DNA from: JABAYQ01 sp049890095
GTDB lineage: Bacteria; Bacteroidota; Bacteroidia; Flavobacteriales; UBA7312
Direction: 5' to 3'
Assembly: GCA_049890095.1 (NCBI GenBank)
Contig: JBMHCD010000008.1
Location: 248,001-312,000, forward strand
Length of the DNA stretch: 64,000 nucleotides
Made by a program: the position numbers and the translations under genes
The notes under the pieces: model-generated
What the model saw: only the letters and a program-made list of their open reading frames with translations
What the model was told of the DNA's origin: nothing
The model's database searches: none
Shown: piece by piece, positions 26,276 through 34,772 of the stretch
How positions within the stretch are numbered: position 1 is the stretch's first letter
How the letters are laid out: every line of letters starts with the position of its first letter

Positions 26276-27223
26276 ATGAGTAATGTAATTTTAAAAACCG
26301 ATTTTAATTTTCCTGGACAATTAGATCTTTACAAAGGTAAAGTTCGAGATGTTTATACCTTAGAAAATGATGTATTAGTAATGATAGCTTCTGATCGAAT
26401 TTCTGCCTTTGATCATGTTCTTCCACAAGGGATACCGTATAAAGGTCAAGTTTTAAGTCAAATAGCTGCAAAGTTTCTAGAAGATACGAGCGATATTGTG
26501 CCAAACTGGATGGAAGCAACTCCTGATCCTTCTGTAACTATAGGAAAAAGATGTGACCAGTTCAAAGTTGAAATGGTTATAAGAGGTTATCTGACTGGTC
26601 ATGCATGGAGAGAGTATAAAGCAGGTAAAAGAATGTTGTGTGGTGTTCCTATGCCTGATGGTATGGTTGAGAATCAAAAATTTGAAAAACCTATACTGAC
26701 ACCTACAACAAAAGCAGATGTTGGTCATGATGAAGATATTTCTAGAGAAGAAATTTTATCATCAGGTTTAGTTAGTGAAGAAGATTACGTATTATTGGAA
26801 AAATATACAAGAGAATTATTCCAAAGAGGTACCGAGATTGCTGATAAAATGGGACTAATTCTTGTTGATACTAAATATGAATTTGGAAAAGATTCTTCTG
26901 GTGTAATTACTTTGATTGATGAAATTCATACTCCTGACTCGTCTAGATATTTTTATAAAGAAGGATATGAAGAGAATTTAAAATCTGGAAATAAGCAAAA
27001 GCAACTTTCTAAAGAGTTTGTAAGACAATGGCTTATTGAAAATGGATTTCAGGGAAAGGAAGGTCAGCAGATTCCAGAGATGACGTCTGAATATTGTGAT
27101 TCAGTTTCTGAACGTTACATAGAATTATTCGAGCATATTACAGGCGATAAATTTATTAAAGAAGATGTTTCTGATGTGCTTACTAGAGTAGAAAAAAATA
27201 TTCTGGATTATCTTAATAAATAG
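26276..27223 (+). CDS. purC: Phosphoribosylaminoimidazole-succinocarboxamide synthase
   Basis: ATP-dependent ligase of purine synthesis that joins CAIR and aspartate to form SAICAR. The 315 residues fit the longer eukaryote/Bacteroidota-like form. Landmarks are YKGKVRDVY (18-26), ASDRISAFDHVLP, the EMVIRGYLTGHAWREY block, GKxPILTPTTKA-like PILTPTTKADVGHDE, and LIDEIHTPDSSRY. It follows phoH by 6 bases. A strong bidirectional terminator lies 7 bases past its stop codon. Confidence 0.96.
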   Translation: MSNVILKTDFNFPGQLDLYKGKVRDVYTLENDVLVMIASDRISAFDHVLPQGIPYKGQVLSQIAAKFLEDTSDIVPNWMEATPDPSVTIGKRCDQFKVEMVIRGYLTGHAWREYKAGKRMLCGVPMPDGMVENQKFEKPILTPTTKADVGHDEDISREEILSSGLVSEEDYVLLEKYTRELFQRGTEIADKMGLILVDTKYEFGKDSSGVITLIDEIHTPDSSRYFYKEGYEENLKSGNKQKQLSKEFVRQWLIENGFQGKEGQQIPEMTSEYCDSVSERYIELFEHITGDKFIKEDVSDVLTRVEKNILDYLNK

Positions 27224-27230
27224 AATTAAA

Positions 27231-27253
27231 AAAGCCCCTTATAAAGGGGCTTT
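27231..27253. terminator. Bidirectional intrinsic terminator between purC and pirin
   Basis: AAAGCCCCTT (27231-27240) and AAGGGGCTTT (27244-27253) form a perfect 10-bp stem with a 3-base ATA loop. The CCCC/GGGG core is striking in this AT-rich DNA. A/T-rich flanks on both sides make it usable by both convergent genes. Confidence 0.9.
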
Positions 27254-27254
27254 A

Positions 27255-27974
27255 TTAGTATGTCGGATAAGAGGGTAGTATTGGTGATTTGATATAGTAT
27301 AAACAACCTCTTTCTGACACTTCAATGTGCACTGTTTTTTCATTTTCTACAATTATGAAATCATCTTTTTGCACATCTCCCACTTGTTGAATCTTAAGCT
27401 TTCCTTCTGTTATGTAAATGGAATATATATATTCATTTTCGCATTCTATTTGAAAAGTTGATTCATTCAACTCGACTTTAAAAACTTCAATTTTTTCACT
27501 TTCTAACTTTACAGGAGAATCTTTTCCTACAATAGTAGTTACGTTTTGGTTAGCGACAAAGCTTTTAAAGTCATAATCATTATACGTTGGCTTTTGCTTT
27601 AAGGTTACTCTTAGGTCTGGATGAAACCAAATTTGAAAGATTTCTGAGTTTTTTTCAAGCATTTCTGCATGAGATATTCCTGATCCTGATTTTATTAATT
27701 GAATATCTCCTTCTTTTAACTTTATCCATTTATTTAATAGAGTATCATAATGGTTAATATTTCCCTTTAGTACAATAGTCATGATTTCAAAACCACGATG
27801 AGGATGTAAGCCTATTGTGCTATTTGTATTAGCTGTTGCATGTGCCCAATAGAAAATATTAGAATAATAATTTAATCCTCCATCTTGAGGAAAACCAATA
27901 GGCTTATTTTCTATTATCTCTCCGTTGTTGAATTGCCCACTAGCTTGATTATTTAGAACTATTTTCTGTATCAT
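27255..27974 (-). CDS. Pirin family protein
   Basis: Bicupin of 239 residues. The metal-binding quartet of pirin is present: His57 and His59 (GLHPHRGFE), His102 and Glu104 (ISHAEML). Pirins bind iron; bacterial members such as YhhW have quercetin dioxygenase activity or act in redox signalling. The physiological substrate here is unknown. The second cupin half is present but less conserved. It is convergent with purC and divergent from the FMN reductase gene, and has a TATTTTTG box 17 bases upstream. Confidence 0.9.
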   Translation of the reverse strand: MIQKIVLNNQASGQFNNGEIIENKPIGFPQDGGLNYYSNIFYWAHATANTNSTIGLHPHRGFEIMTIVLKGNINHYDTLLNKWIKLKEGDIQLIKSGSGISHAEMLEKNSEIFQIWFHPDLRVTLKQKPTYNDYDFKSFVANQNVTTIVGKDSPVKLESEKIEVFKVELNESTFQIECENEYIYSIYITEGKLKIQQVGDVQKDDFIIVENEKTVHIEVSERGCLYYIKSPILPSYPTY

Positions 27975-27991
27975 TTATTTATATTCTTTTG

Positions 27992-27999
27992 CAAAAATA
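27992..27999 (-). promoter_or_regulatory. -7 promoter box of the pirin gene
   Basis: Minus-strand TATTTTTG, exact match to TAnnTTTG, 17 bases before the pirin ATG. Confidence 0.45.
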
Positions 28000-28025
28000 T
28001 ATAATATAGTTGTCGTATAATAACC

Positions 28026-28033
28026 TAAATTTG
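28026..28033 (+). promoter_or_regulatory. -7 promoter box of the FMN reductase-like gene
   Basis: TAAATTTG, exact match, 23 bases before the TTG start codon at 28057. Confidence 0.5.
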
Positions 28034-28056
28034 TACAATAATTAAAATCTATTTTT

Positions 28057-28578
28057 TTGAAAACAATTACGCTTATATCGTCAAGTTTATCCTCGTCATC
28101 TAATTCATCAATTCTTATAGATACAACAATATCTAAGATAGATAAATCTATTTATAACATAAATTCTATTGATTTAAAAAAAATAGATATTCCTTTTTGT
28201 GATGGTAGATCATTAGATCAATATTCTGAAAATATTCAACAATTATTCGAAGATATAAGTAGGACGGATTATTTAGTTTTTGGATTTCCAATTTATTGTT
28301 ATTCGATTTCAGGAGTATTTAAAAACTTCATTGACATTTTTTCAAAAGCAATGTTAAATAAAAAATATGGAGTATGTTGTTCATTGGGTTCTAACCGCTC
28401 GTATTTAGCAATATCGGATTTACAAAAAATACTTTTTTTCCAGTCAAATGCTCACATGGTTAATCCCACTGTTGTTTGTGATTATAGTAATTTTAGTGAT
28501 GGAAAAGTTACACCAGATGTTGAAAGCAGAATTGATTTAATGTTAGAAAGTTTACTTTCTACTTCCAAAAATTCCTGA
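28057..28578 (+). CDS. NADPH-dependent FMN reductase-like flavodoxin-fold protein
   Basis: A 173-residue flavodoxin-like protein. The FMN phosphate loop is serine-rich (LISSSLSSSSNSS, residues 6-18), followed by FPIYCYSISGVFKNFID (normally tP.Yn.s.pg.lKn.iD), which marks the NADPH-dependent FMN reductase family. The start is TTG at 28057; no in-frame ATG precedes it and the N-terminal MKTITLI strand fits. Likely role: flavin or quinone reduction in the cytoplasm. Its 3' end overlaps the convergent yggS-like gene by 27 bases. Confidence 0.8.
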   Translation: MKTITLISSSLSSSSNSSILIDTTISKIDKSIYNINSIDLKKIDIPFCDGRSLDQYSENIQQLFEDISRTDYLVFGFPIYCYSISGVFKNFIDIFSKAMLNKKYGVCCSLGSNRSYLAISDLQKILFFQSNAHMVNPTVVCDYSNFSDGKVTPDVESRIDLMLESLLSTSKNS

Positions 28579-29202
28579 TCCAACTCTAATCATTGTACTT
28601 CCTTCTTCTATAGCGATATTGTAATCACCACTCATTCCTATTGACAATGTGTTAAATTCACTACTATTATCTTTTTTAAATTTTTCAAAAAGGCTTTTAA
28701 TCAACTTAAACTCATTACGAATTTGATTTTTATCGTTACTAAAAGTAGCCATACCCATAAGCCCAATAATGTTAATATTTTTAAACTCTGAAATTTCTTT
28801 AAAAAAAGTATCTAAATCTGTGGGTTTTATACCAAATTTACCGTCTTCTTTTGCAATGTGAACTTGAATTAGACAATTAATTGATCTACTATTCTGAATA
28901 GCACGTTTATCAATTTCTTTTAGTAATTTAATAGAATCGACAGAATGAATACAATTTACAAATGGAGCAATAAATTTTACTTTGTTTGTCTGTAGGTGAC
29001 CAATCATGTGCCATTCAATATCTTTTGGAAGTTCGGAGTGTTTTTTTACTAATTCTTGAACTTTATTTTCCCCAAATATTCGTTGACCACAATTATAAGC
29101 TTCCTCAATCATTGCAATAGGTTTAGTTTTAGAAACTGCAACTAGAGTAACTTTTTTGTTAAGATTATTTAGTAATTGGTTTAGGTTTTCAGAAATACTC
29201 AA
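28552..29202 (-). CDS. YggS-family pyridoxal phosphate homeostasis protein
   Basis: A 216-residue PLP-binding TIM-barrel protein (PLPBP/YggS), which controls PLP supply and amino-acid homeostasis. The PLP lysine is Lys25 in VAVSKTKP. Other landmarks are FGENKVQEL, WHMIGHLQTNKVK, GLMGMATF and SIGMSGDYNIAI with a terminal RVGSGIFG. The start is a TTG at 29202; no in-frame ATG exists before the upstream stop, and SISENLNQLL matches the family N-terminus. It follows the DUF1015 gene by 1 base, at the end of the serC-serA-DUF1015 operon. Confidence 0.92.
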   Translation of the reverse strand: MSISENLNQLLNNLNKKVTLVAVSKTKPIAMIEEAYNCGQRIFGENKVQELVKKHSELPKDIEWHMIGHLQTNKVKFIAPFVNCIHSVDSIKLLKEIDKRAIQNSRSINCLIQVHIAKEDGKFGIKPTDLDTFFKEISEFKNINIIGLMGMATFSNDKNQIRNEFKLIKSLFEKFKKDNSSEFNTLSIGMSGDYNIAIEEGSTMIRVGSGIFGSRK

Positions 29203-29203
29203 A

Positions 29204-30415
29204 TCATGTAAATTTATATATTATTAAACCACTTCTAAGCTTTGGAAATATATATGTGCTTTTTGGAGGCATAGTTAATCCTTGGTCAGCCACTGTAAAT
29301 ATATCCTTAGTAGAAATTTTTTTTACGATAAAGACAGCTTTATATTTTTGTTTATCGACAAGTTCTATTGCGCGATTAATATTTTCTCCATCAATAAAGT
29401 CAATTTTTTTATTATTTCTTAAATTTTTGATATTGAGAATAGGTTCAAGAATTTTATTTGTTACTATTGAAGGGTCTAATCGATCAACAATAGATTCTAT
29501 ATCATTAATATCAAATTTGTAAGTTAAAGAATACCAAGATCTGTTTAAATACATTCCAATTTCATTTTCTTTTTTAGGATCAAATGGAAATGATTTTTTA
29601 CGAATAAAAAACGATTTTTCAAGAGAATTTAAAAATTCTTCATTTGTAAGACCGTTTAAGTCTTTTATTAGTCGATTAAAATTTAAAACATCAAGCTCAT
29701 CATCTGCAATAAATAAACTCAGACAAAAAGCATTGGATGTTAAATTATTTTTATTGAATAATAGGGCAGAAGATGCCATTCTGTGATGACCATCAGCTAT
29801 ATAAGTATTCTGAACAGATTTGAATTCGTGTTGAATTTTATTGATAATCTCTTTATTATTTATTACCCATAACTTGTGTGTAACTTTGTTGGTTGTAGAA
29901 AATTCGTATTCTGCTCTTGACTTTATAATCTCATTTAGAATTTTATTGATTTCTTTGTTTTTTTTATAAGCTAATAAAACGGGTTCTGCATTAAAACCTG
30001 TTTCGTTCAAATATTCTCCAAACATTTTTTCTCTAGAAAAAATTGTTTTTTCATGAATTTTTATTTTACCCTTGTTGTAATCTTCTAAACTTGCACCTCC
30101 AATAATACCAGTATACTTTTTAATTCCTTTCGTCTGTTGATATACGTAAAGGCATTCTTTTGATTCCTCAAAAAATATACCTTTTTCAATAAAAGATAAA
30201 AACTTGTTTCTGACTAACATGTTTTTTTCTTTTCGGCTCTTTACATTCAGATTATCAGAATAATCAGGATTTATAATATGAAGAAAAGTATATGGATTGT
30301 TTTCTAGTTTTTCTAAAAGTGTTTTTTTTGTGTAGGTTAAGTATGACCTAGAGGCTACTAAAGAAACTTTATCTCTTTTAGCTCTAATTGCTTTTAAGGG
30401 TTTTATTAAAGTCAT
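29204..30415 (-). CDS. DUF1015 family protein
   Basis: A 403-residue protein of the DUF1015 family, recognised by KPLKAIRAKRDKVSLVASRSY near the N-terminus (typically P...lRp......vaappYD), the YADGHHRMASS-like IADGHHRMASSAL motif in the middle, and LTMPPKSTYIFPKLRSGL at the end. The family often sits beside serine-synthesis genes; a SerK-type kinase activity (ADP-dependent serine kinase) has been reported for archaeal relatives with the DGHHR motif. It lies between serA-like and yggS-like genes with gaps of 9 and 1 bases. A role in serine metabolism is inference. Confidence 0.85.
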   Translation of the reverse strand: MTLIKPLKAIRAKRDKVSLVASRSYLTYTKKTLLEKLENNPYTFLHIINPDYSDNLNVKSRKEKNMLVRNKFLSFIEKGIFFEESKECLYVYQQTKGIKKYTGIIGGASLEDYNKGKIKIHEKTIFSREKMFGEYLNETGFNAEPVLLAYKKNKEINKILNEIIKSRAEYEFSTTNKVTHKLWVINNKEIINKIQHEFKSVQNTYIADGHHRMASSALLFNKNNLTSNAFCLSLFIADDELDVLNFNRLIKDLNGLTNEEFLNSLEKSFFIRKKSFPFDPKKENEIGMYLNRSWYSLTYKFDINDIESIVDRLDPSIVTNKILEPILNIKNLRNNKKIDFIDGENINRAIELVDKQKYKAVFIVKKISTKDIFTVADQGLTMPPKSTYIFPKLRSGLIIYKFT

Positions 30416-30424
30416 ACGAAAATA

Positions 30425-31378
30425 TTAATTTAAATAATCAATAATCTTACTAGCCAATTCTGTTCCTATTCTATCTTGAGCTTCTATGGTTGCAGCACCA
30501 ATATGTGGAGTAAGGGAAATGTTGGGATTCATTAAAACTTTGATACTAGGGTTTGGTTCATTTTCAAAAACATCTAGTCCAGCACTACTTACTTTTCCTT
30601 TTTCTATAGCAGATAATAGTGCAGTTTCATCAATAACACCACCTCTTGCAGCATTTACAATACCAACACCATCTTTCATTAAATCAAATTCTTTTTCCCC
30701 AATAACTGCTTTATCTCCAATGAGAGGAATGTGTAAAGAAATATAATCACTATTTTTCATTAATTCATTCATTGGAATGGTTGAAATTTTAAATGTAAGT
30801 TCTTGATTGTCGAAAAATGATAAAGATAAATCAACTTCTTTTATGTGCTTATCGCAGGCAATTACATTCATTCCTAAGCCAATAGCTCTTTTTGCAACTT
30901 CTTGACCAATTCTACCAAAACCAATAATTCCTAATGTTTTTCCTTTAAGCTCTGACCCTTTAGCATATGCCTTTTTTAATTCTTTAAATTTGGTGTCACC
31001 ATCTAAAGGCATATTTCTATTAGAATCATAAACAAATCTAACCATGTTAAACAGATGGCTAAATACAAGTTCGGCTACCGATTCGGAAGATGCTGCTGGA
31101 GTATTAATTACTTTAATATTTTTTGATTTAGCATATTCAACATCAATATTATCCATCCCAACTCCACCTCTTCCTATTATTTTAAGATTAGGGCATGCGT
31201 CAATTAGTTCTTTTCTTGCTGTAGTAGCAGATCTTACTAATAAAACTTTAATATCATTTTCATTTATATAATCAATTAGTTGATCTTGTTCAACTTTTTC
31301 AGTGATGACCTCAAAGTTTGCTTTTTTAAGTGCATTTATTCCACTTTGAGAAATACCGTCATTTGCTAAAATTTTCAT
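30425..31378 (-). CDS. serA: D-3-phosphoglycerate dehydrogenase-like (D-2-hydroxyacid dehydrogenase)
   Basis: NAD-dependent dehydrogenase of 317 residues, likely the first step of serine synthesis (3-phosphoglycerate to 3-phosphohydroxypyruvate). The Rossmann motif is GFGRIG (153-158), and the catalytic Arg245 (ARGG), Glu274 (ENEP) and His292 (PHIGA) are all present. RGGVGMDNID (70-79) is typical. There is no C-terminal ACT domain, so feedback control by serine through ACT is not expected. It lies 4 bases after serC, which supports the serA assignment over other 2-hydroxyacid dehydrogenases. Confidence 0.88.
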   Translation of the reverse strand: MKILANDGISQSGINALKKANFEVITEKVEQDQLIDYINENDIKVLLVRSATTARKELIDACPNLKIIGRGGVGMDNIDVEYAKSKNIKVINTPAASSESVAELVFSHLFNMVRFVYDSNRNMPLDGDTKFKELKKAYAKGSELKGKTLGIIGFGRIGQEVAKRAIGLGMNVIACDKHIKEVDLSLSFFDNQELTFKISTIPMNELMKNSDYISLHIPLIGDKAVIGEKEFDLMKDGVGIVNAARGGVIDETALLSAIEKGKVSSAGLDVFENEPNPSIKVLMNPNISLTPHIGAATIEAQDRIGTELASKIIDYLN

Positions 31379-31382
31379 TTTC

Positions 31383-32444
31383 TTATTTTTCTAATTGGTT
31401 CATTATTTCTGTTAATACTTGTACACTTTTTAATGGTAAAGCATTGTACATGGATGCTCTATATCCTCCAACCGATCGATGACCTTTAAGACCATTAATG
31501 CCATTTTTGTCGCACAAACTTAAAAACTCACTTTCTAAATTATTATCATTCAATAGAAATGTAGCATTCATCGTGGATCTATCTTTGATGTTTGCAGAGC
31601 CATTAAAAATGGAGCTATTATCAATAGTAGAATATAAAAGTTCAGCTTTTTTTTTGTTTAAATTTTCAATCCATTCTACTCCACCATTTTCTTTTAGCCA
31701 TCTAAGGGTTAACATGCTTACATACACAGAAAATACTGGTGGGGTGTTAAACATACTATCTTTAGAAATATGCGTTTTGTAATCTAGCATTGAAGGAATT
31801 TCTCTTCCTGTTTTTCCAAGAATTTCATCTTTTACAATAACTAATGTTGTTCCTGCTGGACCTAGGTTTTTTTGAGCACCAGCATAAATTAAATCAAATT
31901 TTGAAACATCAATCGTTTTACTAAAAATATCAGATGACATATCACAAACTAAAGGACAGTTAACATTAGGGAATGATTTCATTTGAGTACCAAAAATGGT
32001 ATTATTTGATGTACAATGAAAGTAATCATATTCTCCATCAAGTTGTTTCATTTCAGGAATATAGCTGTAGTTTTTATCTTTGGAGCTTGCAACAATATCT
32101 ACATGGCCAAATAGTTTTGCTTCTTTAATTGCTTTAGTAGACCAAGTACCTGTATCTAAATAAGCTGCTTTACCATCTACTTTCATTAGATTGTATGCAA
32201 CCATTAAAAATTCCAAACTAGCTCCACCTTGAAGAAACAAAACAGAATATCCCTCAGGAACGTTTAATAATTCTTTTACTAGAGAAGTAGCTTCAGACAT
32301 TACTTCTACAAAATCTTTACTTCTGTGAGATATTTCGATTAAAGATAAATCCATATTGTTAAAATTTAAAATGGATTCTGATGCTTCCTTAAATACAGTT
32401 TGAGGTAATATACATGGGCCAGCGCTGAAATTATGTTTTTTCAT
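31383..32444 (-). CDS. serC: Phosphoserine aminotransferase
   Basis: PLP enzyme making O-phosphoserine from phosphohydroxypyruvate and glutamate; it may also serve PLP synthesis. From ATG 32444 the protein has 353 residues and starts MKKHNFSAGPCILP, exactly as the family does. An in-frame extension of 35 codons upstream is Lys-rich, overlaps the previous gene and is not conserved-looking. The PLP lysine is Lys192 (AGAQKNLGPAG). Other landmarks are ISHRSKDF (38-45) and LQGGASLEF (71-79). It is followed by the serA-like gene after 4 bases. Confidence 0.96.
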   Translation of the reverse strand: MKKHNFSAGPCILPQTVFKEASESILNFNNMDLSLIEISHRSKDFVEVMSEATSLVKELLNVPEGYSVLFLQGGASLEFLMVAYNLMKVDGKAAYLDTGTWSTKAIKEAKLFGHVDIVASSKDKNYSYIPEMKQLDGEYDYFHCTSNNTIFGTQMKSFPNVNCPLVCDMSSDIFSKTIDVSKFDLIYAGAQKNLGPAGTTLVIVKDEILGKTGREIPSMLDYKTHISKDSMFNTPPVFSVYVSMLTLRWLKENGGVEWIENLNKKKAELLYSTIDNSSIFNGSANIKDRSTMNATFLLNDNNLESEFLSLCDKNGINGLKGHRSVGGYRASMYNALPLKSVQVLTEIMNQLEK

Positions 32445-32454
32445 TTTATTTAAT

Positions 32455-33354
32455 TTAATTTGGTAAAATACCTGTTTTGATTTTTTTGATTTTTGGTACA
32501 GAAACTTTATTTTGATTTTCAATATTTTTTTTGAGTTTAAATGAACCATTAATTAATTCGAGTGCATTTACACTTCCGTCAGGAACGTAAAAATCATAAA
32601 GCCCTTCTAAACCTTCATTTAGGGGGATTAACTCAGAAAATACGATTCTTTTTTCTTTTATATTAAACTTCATAGACGCTGAAGCATCTTCCTTGTATTC
32701 AATAATGAATCTGTTTTGACGTTTTTTGTTTATTCTAAAAATAGGTGCACCAAAAACTAATTCTTTTCCAATTGTAAGGACATCAACAACTTTTTTATTA
32801 CTTCTTTTATCATTTCCATCCCATCCTAGTAAAATATAGTGTTTTTTCTTTCCTCTTTTTATTTCTTCCATTTGATAGTACAGAGCACCAAACCATTGAT
32901 TGTTTTCTAGTTTAATATTTTCTAATTGCTTCATTTCTTTAGAAATAGGAATTAATCGAGAAACTTTATACTGATTTCTAGAGTTGTAAAATTGAACTAA
33001 TCCATGATATTGATAGTAATCATTATCTAATAAAACGATCCAATTAATAATTCTGAGTTTTTTATTCTTACTAGTGAAAATTGGAAAAGTAGTTAAACTT
33101 TTGAATGGGTATTTAATTGATTTAGGATCATCTAAAATATAATCCCATATTTCATAAAATTTTTCATTTGCTTTCAGTCTTTCCGATTCGCTTGCACCAT
33201 TAACAAGAATAGGTGCTAATTCGAATAAATCCGATTCATATTTTTCCAAAGAATAATCTTGACCAAATATAATGGTAGGGAAGAAGATTAATATATAAAA
33301 TCGTAGAATGAATTTAGTTGAATCTACAATTTTATATAAAATATTTTTTTTCAT
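32455..33354 (-). CDS. Secreted conserved flavobacterial protein of unknown function
   Basis: A 299-residue protein with a hydrophobic leader (about residues 15-31, FYILIFFPTIIFGQ) that looks like a signal peptide cleaved near Gln32. The mature part has no domain I recognise; it contains KIYPFKSL-like strands, YYLLGWDGN-type HYILLGWDGND and repeated beta-strand patterns, suggesting a periplasmic beta-rich protein. It lies directly between ferredoxin (adjacent) and serC (10 bases). Such a gene is often seen at this place in flavobacterial genomes. No function can be given. Confidence 0.65.
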   Translation of the reverse strand: MKKNILYKIVDSTKFILRFYILIFFPTIIFGQDYSLEKYESDLFELAPILVNGASESERLKANEKFYEIWDYILDDPKSIKYPFKSLTTFPIFTSKNKKLRIINWIVLLDNDYYQYHGLVQFYNSRNQYKVSRLIPISKEMKQLENIKLENNQWFGALYYQMEEIKRGKKKHYILLGWDGNDKRSNKKVVDVLTIGKELVFGAPIFRINKKRQNRFIIEYKEDASASMKFNIKEKRIVFSELIPLNEGLEGLYDFYVPDGSVNALELINGSFKLKKNIENQNKVSVPKIKKIKTGILPN

Positions 33355-33702
33355 TTAGGAGTGTAAAAAATCTTTTTTGTCTAATAGTTCTTGTTCTGTT
33401 TCCACATTGTCTTCATCTGGAATGCAACAATCTACAGGGCAAACAGCAGCACATTGAGGTTCATCATGAAATCCTTTACATTCTGTACATTTATCAGTCA
33501 CTATGTAATATGTATCGAAGTCAACAGGGTCGTTTGATGAATCCGCATCTACCGATAAGCCAGACTTAGCATTTACCATTCCGCTTAAAGTTGTTCCATC
33601 AGAAAATTGCCATTCTAAGCCTCCCTCATATATAGCGTTATTCGGACATTCTGGTTCACATGCTCCACAATTTATACACTCGTCAGTAATTTTAATCGCC
33701 AT
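33355..33702 (-). CDS. 2[4Fe-4S] dicluster ferredoxin
   Basis: A 115-residue low-potential electron carrier. The first cluster motif is CINCGACEPECP (residues 11-22) with a further Cys set CTECKGFHDEPQCAAVCP and VDCC in the second half; between them is an insert of about 50 residues that is characteristic of the longer Bacteroidota ferredoxins. The C-terminal tail is acidic. It heads the operon with the secreted protein and serC, and is divergent from the acyl-CoA reductase, a possible redox-linked neighbour. Partner unknown. Confidence 0.92.
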   Translation of the reverse strand: MAIKITDECINCGACEPECPNNAIYEGGLEWQFSDGTTLSGMVNAKSGLSVDADSSNDPVDFDTYYIVTDKCTECKGFHDEPQCAAVCPVDCCIPDEDNVETEQELLDKKDFLHS

Positions 33703-33729
33703 AACTATTTAATTAAATCAATAAGTTAG

Positions 33730-33747
33730 TAATTTTGTACAAATATA
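33730..33747. promoter_or_regulatory. Overlapping divergent promoters of the acyl-CoA reductase and ferredoxin genes
   Basis: Plus-strand TAATTTTG (33730-33737) precedes the acyl-CoA reductase ATG at 33756 by 18 bases. Two bases further, TATATTTG on the minus strand (33747 down to 33740) faces the ferredoxin gene. The two -7 boxes are face to face with only 2 bases between them, so simultaneous use should be mutually exclusive. Confidence 0.55.
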
Positions 33748-33755
33748 ACAAGAAT

Positions 33756-34772
33756 ATGACTAAGGATAACACAATTAACGCCTTTATAAAATTAGGTGAA
33801 TTCTTATCTTCATTTGATAAAGAAAGAATGAAAAATGTTAATCATCCATTAGAAATAATGATTAAAAAAAATCAAGTTTATAATGCTTGGTTTAATCCAA
33901 TGAATATTCGTCAATCTATTATTGTTATTGCAAATAATCTAAAAGCTGACAACCTTACGAAGTGGTCTTTAGAAATTTCTGATGACATTTTGCCTAAAAC
34001 AGTTGCAGTAATAATGGCAGGGAATATTCCTTTAGTTGGTTTTCATGATTTTTTGTCAGTTTTGATCAGTGGTCACAACATAAAAATTAAATTATCCAAA
34101 GATGATGATAAATTATTGCCCATTATTGTAGAAGAGCTAATTTCTATTGAACCCAAATTACAAAACAGGATATCATTTAGTAGTAGGAACCTTAATAACT
34201 TTGATGCCATCATAGCTACAGGGTCAAATAATAGTAAAACGTATTTTAATAGTTATTTTTCATCATATCCAAATATTATTAGGTCGAATAGAACTTCTGT
34301 TGCTATTTTAGATGGAACTGAATCTAAAGCGGATTTACAATCATTAGCAACAGATATTTTCTCTTACTTTGGTTTAGGGTGTAGAAGCATTACAAAATTA
34401 TATCTTCCTGAAAAATATGATTTAGATATACTTTTTGAAGTGTTTTATTCATTTAAAGACGTTATCCAAAATACGAAGTATGCTAACAATTATGATTACA
34501 ATAAAGCAATTTATTTGATGGGTAAACATAAAATTATTGAAAATGGATTTCTTATATTAAAAGAAGATACCAATATTCATTCACCTGTTTCAGTGTTGTT
34601 TTATGAGTTTTATGATAATAAAGATGACTTAAATAATCATTTAATAAATATGCGAGATGAGTTACAGTGTATATGTGGTAAGGATTATTTAAAATTTGGT
34701 TCTGCTCAAAGACCAAAACTAACAGATTATGCTGATGGCATTGATACATTAGATTTTTTATGTAAACTTTAA
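33756..34772 (+). CDS. Acyl-CoA reductase (LuxC-like)
   Basis: A 338-residue aldehyde dehydrogenase-superfamily protein of the LuxC/acyl-CoA reductase group, which reduces fatty acyl-CoA or acyl-protein to aldehyde with NADPH. Landmarks are IMAGNIPLVGFHDFLSVL (86-103), IIATGSNNSKTYF (152-164), RTSVAILDGTES (179-190) and FSYFGLGCRSITK (202-214) with the active-site Cys209. Start taken at ATG 33756; a TTG at 33735 lies inside the promoter box and is unlikely. It is divergent from the ferredoxin gene. Physiological acyl substrate unknown. Confidence 0.87.
   Translation: MTKDNTINAFIKLGEFLSSFDKERMKNVNHPLEIMIKKNQVYNAWFNPMNIRQSIIVIANNLKADNLTKWSLEISDDILPKTVAVIMAGNIPLVGFHDFLSVLISGHNIKIKLSKDDDKLLPIIVEELISIEPKLQNRISFSSRNLNNFDAIIATGSNNSKTYFNSYFSSYPNIIRSNRTSVAILDGTESKADLQSLATDIFSYFGLGCRSITKLYLPEKYDLDILFEVFYSFKDVIQNTKYANNYDYNKAIYLMGKHKIIENGFLILKEDTNIHSPVSVLFYEFYDNKDDLNNHLINMRDELQCICGKDYLKFGSAQRPKLTDYADGIDTLDFLCKL

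Noticed and set aside
32445..32549. 35-residue N-terminal extension of SerC
   Set aside because: It is lysine-rich, overlaps the preceding gene and does not resemble the family; MKKHNFSAGP at 32444 is the standard start.
33735..33755. TTG start that would lengthen the acyl-CoA reductase by seven residues
   Set aside because: The TTG lies inside the TAATTTTG promoter box; ATG 33756 fits the family N-terminus. The same reasoning removes TTG starts at 9339 (XRE) and 60358 (ribD).
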